Part shown: positions 1-11,411 of the stretch, piece by piece | How positions within the stretch are numbered: the first letter of the stretch is position 1 | Layout: every line of letters begins with the position of its first letter | NCBI GenBank assembly: GCA_965112735.1 | Contig: OZ218953.1 | Location: 1,674,001 to 1,738,000, forward strand | Direction: 5' to 3' | DNA: 64,000 bases | Origin: Phaeosaccion multiseriatum | Lineage: Eukaryota; Ochrophyta, other classes | Translations under genes and position numbers: made by a program | The notes under the pieces: model-generated | Told to the model about the DNA's origin: nothing | Database searches by the model: none | What the model saw: only the letters and a program-made list of their open reading frames with translations

Positions 1-1
1 C

Positions 2-931
2 TTCAGAACAGGCCCAGACTCCCAACTGGCCGGGCCGTTCTGGGTGCAAGACCGAGATGTGGGTCTCGTGGGAAGCAGCCTGATGGAGCTAATGACGGAG
101 GGCCTTGGGGGACTCGCCTGCAACCCTGAGAACTTCCCCACTTCTCGGATGGAGCCCTTGTCCTCTCACCCAATCTTCACTTCGGGAGCCCTCTGCATCG
201 AGGATGGCGAGGGTAAGTGTGTGGTGATAGGTGGTAACGTTGATGCTGCATGCGGTGTTGGCTACGTGGATGCGTGCGCGTGCGTTTGTAATCTCGAACG
301 GTCCTTACGCTTCCAGATCGAAAAAAAAAGAAAAAAAAAAACGGTTTAGTAATCCCACTCCACCTCCCTGTCGCTCGGTGGCTGGCCGCCACCCCGGCTC
401 TTCGCCTTCTCCAACTTTGCTTTGCCATCCTGCCCCTCCCAGGCTCCTGCACCCCGATGCACACTCCCGATCCTTACGAAGCAGGGTCGTCTGTGAGCCA
501 CTGGAGCGAGGAGTACTTCCGTCCCGGTGATATCGAGAGCCTTCTCACGCCTCTGATGGCGAAAGCTGAAGTTGTCCGGTGTGTCGGCCCCATCACGAAG
601 AGAGGTGAGGACAAAGGCATGATGGGCACTCACGCATGCACACATGCACGCACGCACTCACACACGCACTCACTTCTCCACTTACTCCTCCCCTCCAGTC
701 TTTCGTCAGCTCGGCTACTCAATCTCCACCGACTGCGAGAGTACCTGCTCCAACTTGATGACGGGAGAGCACTCGATTGGTGAGGACTGCGCCGATACCG
801 TGGCCAACCCTGTGCGCCAGGTGGACTCCAACGGGGGCAGCAAGACGAGTAGAACAAGTAGTGCAAGTGTGACCTTGGCCGCGACAGCCCTGGCCGTACT
901 CCTGTCTGCGCTCTACACTCTTGCAGCTTAG
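2..931 (+). CDS. Secreted/GPI-anchored zinc metalloprotease, C-terminal part (5' truncated)
   Basis: Three exons are visible: <2..212, 443..604 and 699..931, with GT-AG introns and matching phases. The N-terminal and catalytic parts lie left of the window. Exon by exon it aligns with the complete paralogue at 3540-5494: shared blocks are GPFW, PENF.TS, I/FTA/SG.LCI, HTP.P, AGSS.SHW.E and STDC.STC.NL.TG. The HTP/SHW segment plus a conserved Cys set forms the C-terminal part of the protease module. The last ~20 residues (VTLAATALAVLLSALYTLAA) are hydrophobic and run to the stop, as in a GPI-anchor signal, so a cell-surface location is inferred. The intron at 605-698 has CA-rich repeats. Substrate unknown. 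The family call rests on the paralogue, whose HEIGH zinc motif is visible. Confidence 0.8.
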
Positions 932-1891
932 ATCGGTATTTGTTTGTTTCGTTTTTTCTCTTCGTCGTATCTAATACTTACATCTTCGCGTGAGGCTCGT
1001 AATAGCGTCTCACGTAAGGAAGGAGGGGGGGATGCTGGCACTCATCGCTGGCGACAGAAAGGATGTGCTATCGGCAGCAGCACTGCAGCAGAGCATAAAA
1101 GAAAGGGCGTGCTAGAATAGACTTCAAGCCTGCAAGCAGCACCACTGCAGCAGAGCACCATAGAACTGAAGTTAGTTAAGAGTAAAATGAAATCGTTGTC
1201 GAGTTCAACACACCCCTGGTAATTGGTAATTTATATTATGTTCACATGAGCTGTTGGGTGCGATTGTTCCCCTCTTCTCTCGAAGGGGAAGGTCCTACAA
1301 GAAGGACCTAACCTAGAAGAAGCAAGCCGATGAAGCTAATAGGAGTGCAAGGCGAGAGCCTGACGTTGCCCGCAGGAGGGAGGGACTGGAGGCCCCAAGC
1401 TTCGGGGGGGGGGGTTGGGCAGTCGAGCCCTCTGGCAATCAATCGATTGGGCTTCCTTCGCCCCCCCCCCCCCAATACATACAGGACTTTGGGACAAGGC
1501 CCCTCTCCCACGAGCAGCACAGGGGCTGGCCCTGTCCAGTCCTGTCCAGTGCCGCCACATGTGCACTACCGCCCGCCTGCCTCTCGCACTACGCTTCACT
1601 ATTCACTAGTCACAACGTCTCGAGGTATCTTCATCTCTTACAACCTGTCGAGGTATCTTCATCTCTTGCTCCCTTATCCTTTAGAGCAAGCAGCAAGCAT
1701 GTGGACAGACCCTCCAAATGGGAGGAGTGCGAAAGGCACGCACGCACGCACGCACGCACACACACACGCACGCGGTAGTGCACAAGCTTCGACACGGGGC
1801 TGAAGGCCAGGATCATGGCCAGGTACCAGTGATTGGGTAGGTCGCAGCACAAGCTACCGTGCTTGCCTCGGAATTATATCCTATCGCTTTC
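932..1891. other. Intergenic, no supported gene
   Basis: This is the 3' flank between two convergent genes. It holds short imperfect direct repeats (a GCAGCA.CACTGCAGCAGAGCA unit near 1072-1095 and 1135-1157; CGAGGTATCTTCATCTCTT at about 1620 and 1649), a G-run near 1405-1415, a C-run near 1461-1473, and a CGCA/CACA tract at 1738-1772. Open frames here have biased low-complexity translations and no splice-compatible partners. Confidence 0.6.
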
Positions 1892-2189
1892 CTAGCTCTG
1901 AGTTACCGCCTCAGCCTGCAGAAGATCAGGCTCTCCTCCTGCTCCTCCTCCCACTCCTGCTGCCGCATCTTTCTCCAGCTGCCAGGGCCGCACAGCCATT
2001 CGGACATACAGGAAGGGAAGGAGGAGGGGGGGGGCAAAAGAGGCGAACGAGAGGGGGGCGAGCATGAGAGAGAGAGAGTTCACAAGGGGGAAGGGCGCCT
2101 TAGGGCTACGAAAAAGAGCGACATACCCTCTCCCACGACCTTCGTGTGGTGTGTTTCTCTTTCTTCTTCTCACTCTCTCTCTCTCATTG

Positions 2190-2223
<34 letters not shown>

Positions 2224-3257
2224 CCCCCTTCCCCTAAAGCTCCATTCGAGTGAGGCGTCAAAAAAAAAAAGTCACTCCTCCTGCTCCGCCCGCTTCTCGT
2301 CCTCACCTCACTACAGACCCAGGCCAGTGCTTCCAGCGGGCACTCTTCAAAGCGCACCACCTCCTCTGGTGCCTGGTACAGAAGCCCGTCTTCATGGGCC
2401 CGCTCCAACTGGAGACGGAAGGGCTCGTAAAAGCCGTCCACATTCACCACCGCTATTGGGGTGCGTCGGAAGCCAACGCCCTTCTCACACACCCTGAGTC
2501 ATAGGAGGAAGGGGGGAGGTGTAGGAGGGAAAGGGGAGGGTTTTGAGAGGGGGAAAGTCAGGATGAGGAAGGCCAGGAAGGAGGAGGCGCACACGAGTAT
2601 AGGAGAGCGGCCTTGAGAGTTGTGTGTCTTAGGCTTAAGGCTTGGAGCATCAGGGCGCGGTTGAGGGGGTGCAGGGCGGTGAGGAGAGTACATGGCTGAG
2701 GGTGAAAGAGGGACATGGGTTGGCTGGAGTTCTACTCAAGAGGCGGGGGAGGCCATGAATTCATCACGCGCGTATTCCAATTCCCCCACTCACATTTCCC
2801 ACATTTCATCCCAAGTCCCAGGTCCCCCTGGCAAGACAATGACAGCTTCTGCCCCTTCCTGCAGAGCGCGCTTCCTCTCTCTCAAGTCGTTTCCGTCTGC
2901 CACTTCCAGGGCGTCCTGCTCTTGGATGTAGCTGTGCCCCAGACATATGCAGGCCCACAGCTTGTGGTTCACGCCCCGTACGCGCCCACTACCTTCTTCC
3001 ACGCCGTCGTTCAAGGCTCCCATGCAGCCATGCTGAGAGAAGGGTTGCGTCGTAGTTACAATGATAGATTGAGGTATTCGCCCGAGGTAGGAACAGAGTT
3101 AGAGGGTTTCATCTTTTCGAAACCTTACCTTGCCCGATCCATTGATACACAAATGATTCCCAGCTGCGAGGGCCTTTCCCAGGGTGCGTGCCGCCTCTAG
3201 ATACTTTTCTGGCGTCCTTGGGGAGGAAGAGCCGAACACAACCACGCTGTGTGTCAT
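1892..3257 (-). CDS. LOG: LOG-family protein (cytokinin riboside 5'-monophosphate phosphoribohydrolase-like)
   Basis: Exons 3257..3129, 3032..2794, 2493..2307 and 1978..1892 join to 213 residues, the usual LOG size. The Rossmann start MTHSVVVFGSS is followed by a nucleotide-binding loop INGSGKHGCMGALNDG that is created exactly at the first splice junction. The family signature PGGPGTWDE lies at residues 111-119, and the Pro-x-x-x-x-Asn-x-Asp-Gly-Phe-Tyr block follows in exon 3. LOG enzymes release free cytokinin base from its nucleotide and are cytosolic in plants; several family members have other or unknown nucleotide substrates, so the reaction here is inferred. The first Met of the Rossmann strand was taken as start; upstream in-frame residues are low complexity. 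It lies antisense between two metalloprotease paralogues. Confidence 0.86.
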
Positions 3258-3539
3258 ATTCTTTTCTTTTGCTGGGATTTCTTGTCTCTCTCTCTCTGTC
3301 TCCCTCAACCAACTGTAAGTGAACGACCAACTGCCTCAGGGATGGCTGCATCATTCATCATTCCATGCGAGCAGCTCCGATTTATGTTTTATCCACGTAC
3401 AATGATATTCCCTGCGATCACAGTAGTTGCAAACACCAGCACTATTCAATGCTCCAAGGCGAGGCGGTGTTTGCAGTGGGGAATGGTTGAAAAAGGAAGG
3501 AGCAGGCGCTCTCTGACCGAGACGCACGATGCGTAGCTG
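3258..3539. promoter_or_regulatory. Short divergent intergenic region
   Basis: This 282-bp gap separates the start codons of the LOG gene (-) and the second metalloprotease (+), so both promoters must lie here or within the first exons. No clear TATA box was seen. Confidence 0.5.
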
Positions 3540-5494
3540 ATGCTTGGATTTGTGCGGTTGCTGGCGCTGATAGGACCATGTGGTTGGGTCGGAGCAGAAG
3601 GTGTGGGCGGGACAGAGGAGATGACGATTGTGAGATCTCACAAGCGGATGCCTCTTGTGAGGGACAAGATCCGAACAGCCCCAGCATTCACGTTCGTAGA
3701 AAGCGTTGTAAATATCGAAGTGACCGACGAAGACGGGAGCAGGCGGATTGAGGCAAAGAGAGTGCCAAGGAGATTGGCGGAAGGCTGTGACTACAGCTCA
3801 GTGTTCGATGTGACGTTCGCCCCTAGCCCTGCTCCCACAGCTCAATTGGAAGCTGCAGAGTCTGCTGCAGAAGAGGCGCTTTGCATCTGGTCAAACCTTA
3901 TTGAGCCTGCTCCTTACGGTACGTGACACAGGGATATATTTGCGGCCACCAGTCTCCACGCTTGGATGGCATCTCCTTCCCCCTTTCACCCGCCTTCCCC
4001 CTCCACCCCCCTCCCCCCTCTTTTCCTCGTTCTGAAGGAGGCTAACCGCTTGTTACACGCATCCTTCCCTCCTTTCATCTTCACACACCGCCCCACTCCA
4101 TCTCGGGCATCTCTTTCTCGTTGAAAAGGAGGCATTCGCCTTCGGATTGACCCTGTAGCGGCACTTACTGACCCCACGATCTTGGCCGAAACGGGGCCGA
4201 GCTATCTCATCATCAGAACCACCGAAACCTTAAATGGTGAGGAGACATCCGGACTCGCCCTTTACTCCGCCGCACAGCTCCGGTACGGTGTTCTCGGGGA
4301 CATGAGAGAGAAACTCACAGAGCTTCAACTCAACTACGACGGAGACATCCTCTTCAATTCTGCTGTGTCTTTCTTCTACGGTGTAGACGGGACACACATC
4401 CAGGCCGACGAATTTGACTTTGTCAGCGTAGCGGCCCATGAGATAGGGCATGTGATGGGCTTTGGGTCACTTCTCTTGGGCGACTCGGTATCGAGCTCCA
4501 ACGAAGAAGGGGGGTATGTGGGACCCTTCTGGCTCGAGACATCCGTTCGGCTGGCAGACACGTTTGCTCTGCTCATGGTCGACCAAGCCTCCGGTCTCTC
4601 GCTGACTCCCGAGAACTTTGACACCTCTAAGGCTGCTGGTCAGACGAATACCATCTTTACGGCAAGCACTCTTTGCATCCACGACAGCGTTTGTGAGTTG
4701 AGGGTGGGAAGGGCGGGCTGAGGAGGAGGAGGAGGAGGAGGAGGAGGAGGAGGAGGAAAAGGAGGAGGAGGAGGAGGAGGAGGAGGAGGAGGAGGAGGAG
4801 GAGGAGGAGGAAAAGGAGGAGGAGGAGGAGGAGGAGGAGGAGGAGGAGGAGGAGGAGGAGGAGGAGGAGGAGGAGGCGGCGGAGGAACGCTCGGAGTGTA
4901 ACTGATTGCAACCCCCTCCGTCCATCTCGCTCCCTTTCTTCCTCCCCTCCCTCCCTCCCTCTCTTCCGGCTCTCTTGCTCAGTGGACATGTGCATCCCTA
5001 TCCACACGCCTGCCCCCTTCGTCGCGGGGTCTTCCATGAGTCATTGGGCTGAAGACTTCTACCCTACCGGCTCGTTCGAAAGCCTCATGACACCCTGTAT
5101 CCGAAGCGCGGAGGTAATACGCTGCGTGGGGGACGTGACCAAGAGAGTATTCGGTCGCCTAGGATTCACCATGTCAACCGACTGCCAAAGCACCTGTGTG
5201 AATCTGGTGACGGGTGCGCATAGCTCTGAGTGCGAGGTTGGCTCCGATTTCGATGCCTCCAATAGTGGTGGTGGTGGTGACGGGGACGAGACATTACACC
5301 CTCCTGTTGAGGGTGGAGGCGGTGATGATGGCGACGATAGTGTTACAGTGGTGCCTTTGATGCCTGAGGGGGGTGAAGAAGGATCGCGAGGGGTCACCGG
5401 TCCTACGAACGGTTCAGTATCAAGGGCTGCGGAGGGGAATTTCGTGGCCATTGCACTTGTTACCGTCTTGGCCATGATGACTGTAGCGAGATAA
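3540..5494 (+). CDS. Secreted/GPI-anchored zinc metalloprotease (HEIGH motif)
   Basis: Exons 3540..3918, 4132..4692 and 4983..5494 give 483 residues. A signal peptide (MLGFVRLLALIGPCGWVGA) is followed by a propeptide/N-domain, then the metzincin-like zinc motif HEIGHVMGFG at about residues 229-238 (HExxHxxGFG, two His and the catalytic Glu present). A Cys-containing C-terminal segment with SHW follows. The last ~18 residues are hydrophobic and precede the stop, suggesting a GPI signal. The overall pattern resembles bacterial and algal secreted metalloproteases with a short WSN/SHW module; it is not a typical leishmanolysin by length. The second exon's acceptor is ambiguous by one codon (AAG/GAG, 4129 or 4132). 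Intron 2 is dominated by an AGG repeat. It is a tandem paralogue of the gene at 2-931. Substrate not predictable; a wall or surface role is inference. Confidence 0.85.
4721..4877 (+). repeat. (AGG)n microsatellite in intron 2 of metalloprotease
   Basis: About 150 bp of GAG/AGG triplets are interrupted by two AAAAGG variants. The repeat lies wholly inside the intron between 4692 and 4983. Confidence 0.95.
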
Positions 5495-5755
5495 CAGCAG
5501 AACAGCTTTTCGCCCTGTGTAAATTGTCCTACTACATCAATTTTAAATTAATTTAAGTATCGAAGTTACCCTTTGTGTGTGTCTCTCACTACTCACGATT
5601 GCCATAAACGATTGCCGTTATCATCTTCTATTCTATGTGGTGTGCTGCTGCTTCTAATCAACAAGCTTATCACTTCTATTTCGGGTTACATGATTCCCAA
5701 GAGAACTCAGTACCGGGGAATTTCTCCGGTGCCAGAGGCGAGGCCTGCCGCTGCC

Positions 5756-7170
5756 TCACTCCTCGAGCAAGTTCCCCCTCTTTTTCAATTCTCGCTTGAC
5801 CTTGCGGTTGGGATTATCCGGCGCGTCTGTGCTCTTGCTGCATATTCCCACTGTGTACGGCTCAATCCCAAAATTCTCCACCACGTTCACCTCACAGGGC
5901 CCAATCTACGCACACACGCAAGCACACACACACAGAGAGAGGGAGGGAGAGGGAAGGGGAGAGAGGCACAGCGAGAGGGGGAGAGAGAGATTAAGAGAGA
6001 GCGAGTGTGAGTACGAGGCCACAGACCACAGCCAGAACACTCCCCCTCCTCTCTCTCGGACAAGTCCTTTCCTCCCTCCTTCCTCTTCAAACTCAGAGCC
6101 TCTTTGCCTCCCTCTATCTCACCTTCCTCTCGAGCTCAGCCACGAGTGATTCGGTCCTTCCCTTCTCAATGAAGAGGAACATTCCTCCGGGCTTGAGCAC
6201 TCGCCCCACCTCTCTGATTAGCTTCTTGGCGTTTCCTCGGAAGCCCCGGATACTGTACACGGCGTCCATCAGCTCGTCCCTGCAGTCCAGGCAATCGTTC
6301 CTTTGGGGCCTCACAGAGATCGCTCGGATGGCAGTCTTCTCCGCAGTCTGGTCCATTAGCCCCTGGTCCACCTGCCCCACTGCAGACATGATTACTCGGC
6401 GACACGGAGGAAGGTAATACAGTGATTTCCCATCCGTCGCCCCCATGTACAGGACGTCTGCACCGCCCTCCACCCTGGGCATCCTGTTGCCCAAGAAAGA
6501 AGCGTAAATGTACTGCATGCGCCAGTAAATAAAAATCTTGGCTGGAAAGTGCGGGAAAGAGGGTGGGGATTGGGTGAGGCACAGAGTGACAGCAAGGATC
6601 AAAGCAGAGGAGGGCAGCAGAGGAGTGCAGCAGAGGAGGGCAGAAGGGAGGAGCGAAAGTGTGGTTAAGACATTGAGCTGCAAGGGTCAAAGCAGAGAAG
6701 GGGAGAAGGGAGGAGCGCAAGGGAGAGAGGGTGGTGAAAAGGCGTCACAGACTGAAGAGGAGAGAAAGCCCCTCGGGGGAGGGGGGAGGATGAAGGATGG
6801 GACCTGAAGACTTACCGGCCACGTAAGCCGCCACCAAAAAGACGGTCGTCCCGATCTGTATCGATGCCATATCAATACCACCTCCATCGCTTGCTGTTGC
6901 TGCACTCCCAGCATCCACGACGTCACCTACAGATAGATCGTCCGGGAATAAATTTGATGCTTGCAGAGATGTGAAGGAAAGTTTTGCAAGGCTTCTTCTC
7001 GTCCAGGCCTGCTGCTGAAAGGAGGGGGGTTGCGCTAGGTCAAAAGAGCCTGCGGTGCGGCTTCCTCTCCTCACGCTCACGCTGCTCTTGCTGCTGGGGC
7101 TAAATTGAGGCTGCCATCCCCAGGCCGCATGCACCAGCAATAATAGCGTCAATTGCTTGAGCAATTGCAT
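5756..7170 (-). CDS. Plastid-targeted SAM-dependent methyltransferase-like protein
   Basis: Exons 7170..6816, 6541..6123 and 5905..5756 give 307 residues. The N-terminus is a signal peptide (MQLLKQLTLLLLVHAAWGWQ) followed by a Ser/Arg-rich stretch, which fits a bipartite plastid leader; AWGWQ would be the cleavage zone (an aromatic residue follows, as such plastids require). The mature part has a motif resembling methyltransferase motif I (VLYMGATDGKSLYYLP) and a clear late motif EVGRVLKPGGMFLFIEKG typical of class I type-11 methyltransferases. The C-terminal exon carries NFGIEPYTVGICSK. The canonical acidic-GxGxG motif is not obvious, so it may be divergent. Substrate unknown. It is divergent from the GT8 gene, with 164 bp between the starts. 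Confidence 0.75.
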
Positions 7171-7334
7171 AAGTTGTGAGGTGTTAAGAGAGGAGAGGAG
7201 GAAAAAGGTGGTTGCCTTAAAGTAATAGTGAGCTGTGATTATTTCGGATCACCAACTCGAGAGGGCGGGTTTGTGGGTACTTCGGAGGGCTGAAAAAAAC
7301 AAAAAACATCTCTGTTTCCCCCTCCCTCTTGCTG

Positions 7335-9324
7335 ATGGCTGAGGAGGGAGGAGGTGGGAAAAGCAGCAGACATGCTTTCGTCACGATGGTCACGAGCGAT
7401 GACTTTGTCATCGGGGCGGAGGCGCTGTTTGCGTCTCTCAAGGTAATAATGTCCGTGATATTTTTTTTTTCATGTGTGAGTTAAAAATGCCTGTGGAGAC
7501 GGGGGGCTTTGAAGCGCGAGGGCATAGACATTCTTGCGTCTTTGAATGTCCCCAATCATCGCTTCCTCTGGTTTGACACCCCAATCGTCGCTGCTCTCAC
7601 ACCTCAGGCCACGGGAACTCGCAAGGAGTTTGCTGTGATGGTGACGGAGGGAGTGACAAAGTATAAGCGGTGCGTAGGAGTGTCTCTCCCTCCATCCACC
7701 TCTTTGATACCAAGCCTCACGGGACCTCCTTTTCCGGGACCTCTCCCTCCTCTCCACTCGAAAGAAAGGTGCTAGCGAATCTGGCCGTCCTGATCGACGT
7801 ACCGACTCTGCTCATCCCCAACGCGAGAAATCTAATCTCGTCGGAACCAGGAGCAGCAGCAGAAGCAGCACACAAAGGATCAGCAGATGGAGAGGAGGGA
7901 GACGAACAGCACCAGGGGCATCCCTCGCCCCCTCCTTCCCACGTGGCGTCGTGGGGGAAGGTGGGCTACACTAAGCTGGCGGTGTGGGGGCTCTCCCAAT
8001 TCACCAAGGTACCATTTAGAGCAGCAGCCCCAAGGGAAGCTGCGGAGGCTTTGAGTGTATTATTCTAGCACTTTCGCCGACGGCTTCACCTTTCACCCCA
8101 CTGCAGGTGGTATATGTGGATGCGGACTGCCTAGTGAGAGAGAACATCGATGACTTGTTCGACTGGGCTGGAGATACGCCCGGCAGCTTCGCGGCTGCTC
8201 CAGATGTGTTTCCTCCCGATCGCTTCAACGGTGCGTCGTCCATCTTCCCTCGCATTCGTTCTGTGTCGTTGGGGGTCGCCCGTCAGGAGCGCAAGGGAAA
8301 AGGCCGGCTTTGAGGGACACTTCCTATGCTATGCTTTTGTGTGCCATCATGTGCGTCTATACACTCTCACCCACCCACACGCACGTGTCCTGTCGATATG
8401 CAGCGGGAGTAATGGTCGTGGTGCCTGACACGAGCCTCCTGGAGACCATGAAGTCGCAGGTGGAGGCCCTTCCCACCTACGACGGGGGAGACACGGGATT
8501 CCTCAACGCATTCTTCCCCCGCTGGTTTCAAGGCAAGTGTGCGTTGTTTGTTTGTGCGACGGGAGGGGTGGGGGAGGAGACAGCAGCAGCAGCAGCAGCA
8601 GCACGGCAGCAGAGCAGCAGTTGGTATCGCCGAAACAAGGGCGTACTCTGCTTGAAATGAGGACGAGGAAAGCTCTGAAGCTCTGGTAGTACGAGACCTA
8701 CCACCCCACTAAGCAAACCCCCTGCTTTCTTTTCACCACTTATCCCACAGGACCTGCGGAGTGTAGGCTGCCGTTTGCCTTCAACGCGCAACGAACGCTC
8801 CACTGGATGACTTTCGAAAAGAACCCGGTGCGTAACGCTCGGGCTGGGCCGGCGCCGCGGTAGACAAGAGGGCTGTCATGAGCACAAGCTCGTACTCGTA
8901 CTGACCCCCCAAGCCGCTCACCTCGTGCTTCTCCATGCTCTATCTTAACTTATCAGGGTTACTGGGAGGCCTGTAAACCAATCAAGGTCAGTCAGGCGTC
9001 ACCTCTCCGCACGCACCCACGCACGGACACACACACACCTGATACACTTGCTTTTGTGCCGCAGCCCCCGCGAACGTCCCGTTGTCAGTCTCTACTCTTG
9101 TCTCTCATTGCCAACTTTTCACTGGGTCCTTTTTGTCCTCCTCCTTCTGGTGCTTTCTCTTGTGTGCGTGTCACTCTCTCTCTCTCTCTCTCTGTCGTTA
9201 GATCATCCACTACTGCTCGAGTCCCAAACCGTGGGAAGACGTGAACAGGAAGGGCTCCTTGGAGCTGCTGTGGTGGGAGGCCTTCACACAGAACAAGATG
9301 GCCCAGCTCATGATGGGGACATAG
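7335..9324 (+). CDS. GT8-family glycosyltransferase (glycogenin/galactinol synthase-like)
   Basis: Eight exons: 7335..7442, 7608..7673, 7769..8008, 8107..8230, 8404..8532, 8751..8827, 8957..8986 and 9202..9324, giving 298 residues. The start AFVTMVTSDDFVIGAEALFASL matches the GT8 N-terminal strand and helix. The metal-binding DxD is VYVDADC (Asp143, Asp145). The nucleotide-sugar region AGVMVVVPDTSLLE and the conserved His-x5-KPW block (HYCSSPKPW, residues 261-269) are all present. GT8 enzymes transfer sugar from UDP-sugars with Mn2+ and retain configuration. The lack of a signal peptide suggests a cytosolic enzyme. Glycogenin-type priming or galactinol-type synthesis cannot be told apart. Intron 5 uses a GC donor. 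Exon 7 has only 30 bases. Confidence 0.86.
8533..8750 (+). other. GC-AG intron in the GT8 gene
   Basis: The only phase-compatible donor is CAAG|GCAAGT, the classic GC-donor consensus; the acceptor is ATCCCACAG. Both flanks join in phase 1 to continue the GT8 frame. The intron also carries a CAG run and a partial copy of the dispersed CAGTTGGT motif. Confidence 0.8.
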
Positions 9325-10023
9325 CAGATCGAGAAGGGGAAGCAGCGGCGGCTCAGGTCCAACAGGCACCCCTTCCGGACGGCTCCCAAGGGGGAGCAGC
9401 GCAGGTCACGCCCCGCCTTCCCGTCCTCGCATCACCACCCAGGGCTCTTCTCTGTCTGGTGCCTTAAAATGCAAGTAAAGTCGACTCTACTGCCATGAGA
9501 TGTCAGAAGGAAGAAGCAACCGGAGAAAACAAACTCCATGCCTGCTTCTGCTGCTGCTGCTCAGGCTCCCGGCAGGCGGACAGGCCGACTCCCCCCCCCA
9601 TCAAGCATGGGCAAGGTTCTGATGTGGTCCATCGGTTCTGTCCTGCTTCTGCTTGTCGCAGGATGCCGCTGCTCTTGCGCAAAGATGATTCCCCCTTCTC
9701 CGTTTATGTCGTAGATAGCCCGGACTCTCGACTCTGCTGCGATGAAACGTGAGAGCTACGGAGCAAGCCTTTCATCGCGGAGGCAAGAGCTCTAGAAGAA
9801 GTTCGTGGCTCTGCGCTGATGGAGCTTGTTTCTCTCGCGACATGAAAGACTCGGGAGCAAACAGGGCCGGCATTGTCGCGGGAGGGGACGGGCGAGCGAA
9901 GCATGCTCCTTGTCTACAGGCGCCGGCCTCCTTCCTCCTCGTCCGGTATCTTGATAAGGAGCCTCGCTCGTTCACCCCCTCAAGACAACTACTTCATCGG
10001 CCTTTCCCTCACTGGTTGCAGTA
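9325..10023. other. Intergenic; possible unassigned exon-like segments on +
   Basis: No gene could be completed. Exon-like pieces exist on +: an excellent acceptor CTGCTTGTCGCAG at 9661 opens a segment to about 9747 ending GAAAC|GTGAGA, and a second acceptor CCTTGTCTACAG near 9919 follows in compatible phase. A 35-codon frame from ATG 9607 encodes a signal-peptide-like MGKVLMWSIGSVLLLLVAG. No homology is recognised, so these are recorded without a gene model. Confidence 0.3.
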
Positions 10024-10565
10024 TCATGGGGAGCCTCCGCCCTTCTCCTCCCCCTCCTCCTCCTCCTCCTCCTCCTCCTCTTCTTCTTCCATTTCCTCCT
10101 CGCCGTCTTCATCAGTGTCCTCGTCCTCTTTTTCGGCCCCAATTTCTGCCTCCTTTTCTCTTATGGCCAGTGCTCTTCCGAACTCCTCCAGCATTTGCGC
10201 CGCTCGCTCTCGCAGTTCGTTGGCTTTCTTCGTCTCTCTGTACGCCGAGTAGAAGAAGACAGGAGGAAGGGTAAGGGTGAAGCTGAAAGGCTTCTCCCCG
10301 ATAAAGAGCGCGACGCTTACCCTTGCAAGTCCAAGCATGCTGCCATCTCCTCCATCACAAGGATGTAGTCGGTATTCATTCGTGGATTCTGTGAGTCGTA
10401 CAGATCCAGCAAACGCTGGTACATGGGAAGGGCTAGGTCCGTCTTCCTCTGCACAGTCAAGACTCGTGCGAGGTGCCCCAGAGCACGCATAGTGACGATG
10501 CTTGTCTCGCCCAGCGTGTCCACTGATAGCTCTGCGGCCTGAGGAAGAGGGAAACCATCAGCAAG

Positions 10566-10605
<40 letters not shown>

Positions 10606-10729
10606 CTCCCTCTTGCCATGGGTTCTTTTTTTTTAACCTCACCTGCGAATAGAGTTCCTCAGCCAGCTCGAAGGATTCCATCTTGACAGCAGCCATAGAC
10701 CTCTCCAGCAGCTGATTGATTTCTTCCAT
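10024..10729 (-). CDS. Small TPR-like protein with acidic C-terminus
   Basis: Exons 10729..10643, 10538..10321 and 10237..10024 join to 172 residues. Two helix pairs with TPR/kinesin-light-chain-like spacing are visible: TMRALGHLARVLTVQRKTDLA..MYQRLLDL and ILVMEEMAACLDLQGETKKANELRERAAQ. The C-terminal ~35 residues are almost all Glu/Asp, encoded by a CTC/CTT repeat on the plus strand. It probably acts as a protein-binding adaptor; partner unknown. Intron 1 contains a CT dinucleotide tract. Confidence 0.7.
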
Positions 10730-11411
10730 CTCTTACCCTTCCTCTCACTTAATTTCTCTCCTCTCTCTGCCGATAATTAGTGGGCAGTTGACTTCAGTTT
10801 CCGTTTCAGCTTCGATCGCCATCGGCCCACCCTAAACTCACACCGTCTCGAGAACCTCTCTCTCTCTGTCTCAAGCCAGCAGCTCAAACAGCAAGCCAGC
10901 AGAAGGTGAGCAGGAGTGGACTGTTTTTTCCGTGAGGAAACTAAAGGTTGTGTGCCAAAGATCTGGAATCGGGGGTGCTTATGCAAGTGAGCATGAGAAG
11001 AGGAGGGGGGAGGTGGATTTTCCTCGCCTCGTACGGGTGTGCTCTCTCGCGGCCCTTTGCCCTGGCGATCCACCCCTGGGATCTGCAAGGATTCAGCTGT
11101 TTCCAATTCCTTCCCCTTTGCGAATCTTCGCGTGAACCCGTCCTCCCTTGTTCTCCCTCGCCTTTCCCCTCCACCTTGCCCCTCTTCACTACTGCTGTTC
11201 TTCTCTCCTGTCTTCGTACCTATGCGGGTACACCTTTCTCACCCTGCTGTAACCAACCAACCCTGCTGTCCCCTTGCCCTTCCCACCAGCAGAGAGGGAG
11301 TTATCAGGGCTCCCAGTGTTATTGTTGCCCAAAAAGACAGAGGAGAGGGGGGTGGGACATCGCCGGGGAAGGAGAAGGAGGGGTTGAGAGAGGGGGACTG
11401 GGGCAGCCACC
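10730..11411. other. Divergent intergenic region upstream of ARP2
   Basis: This 682-bp gap lies between the start codons of the TPR gene (-) and ARP2 (+). It is CT-rich near the TPR side. No motif or additional gene is supported; the ARP2 start is preceded by GCCACC, a good initiation context. Confidence 0.5.

Noticed and set aside
1330-1803. 157-codon plus-strand frame
   Set aside because: It crosses G-runs, C-runs and CGCA repeats, has no domain and no neighbouring exon continuity; judged chance.
4657-5037. Open frames translating as poly-Leu or poly-Ser over the AGG array
   Set aside because: They are translations of an intronic microsatellite; the flanking conserved exons are spliced around it.
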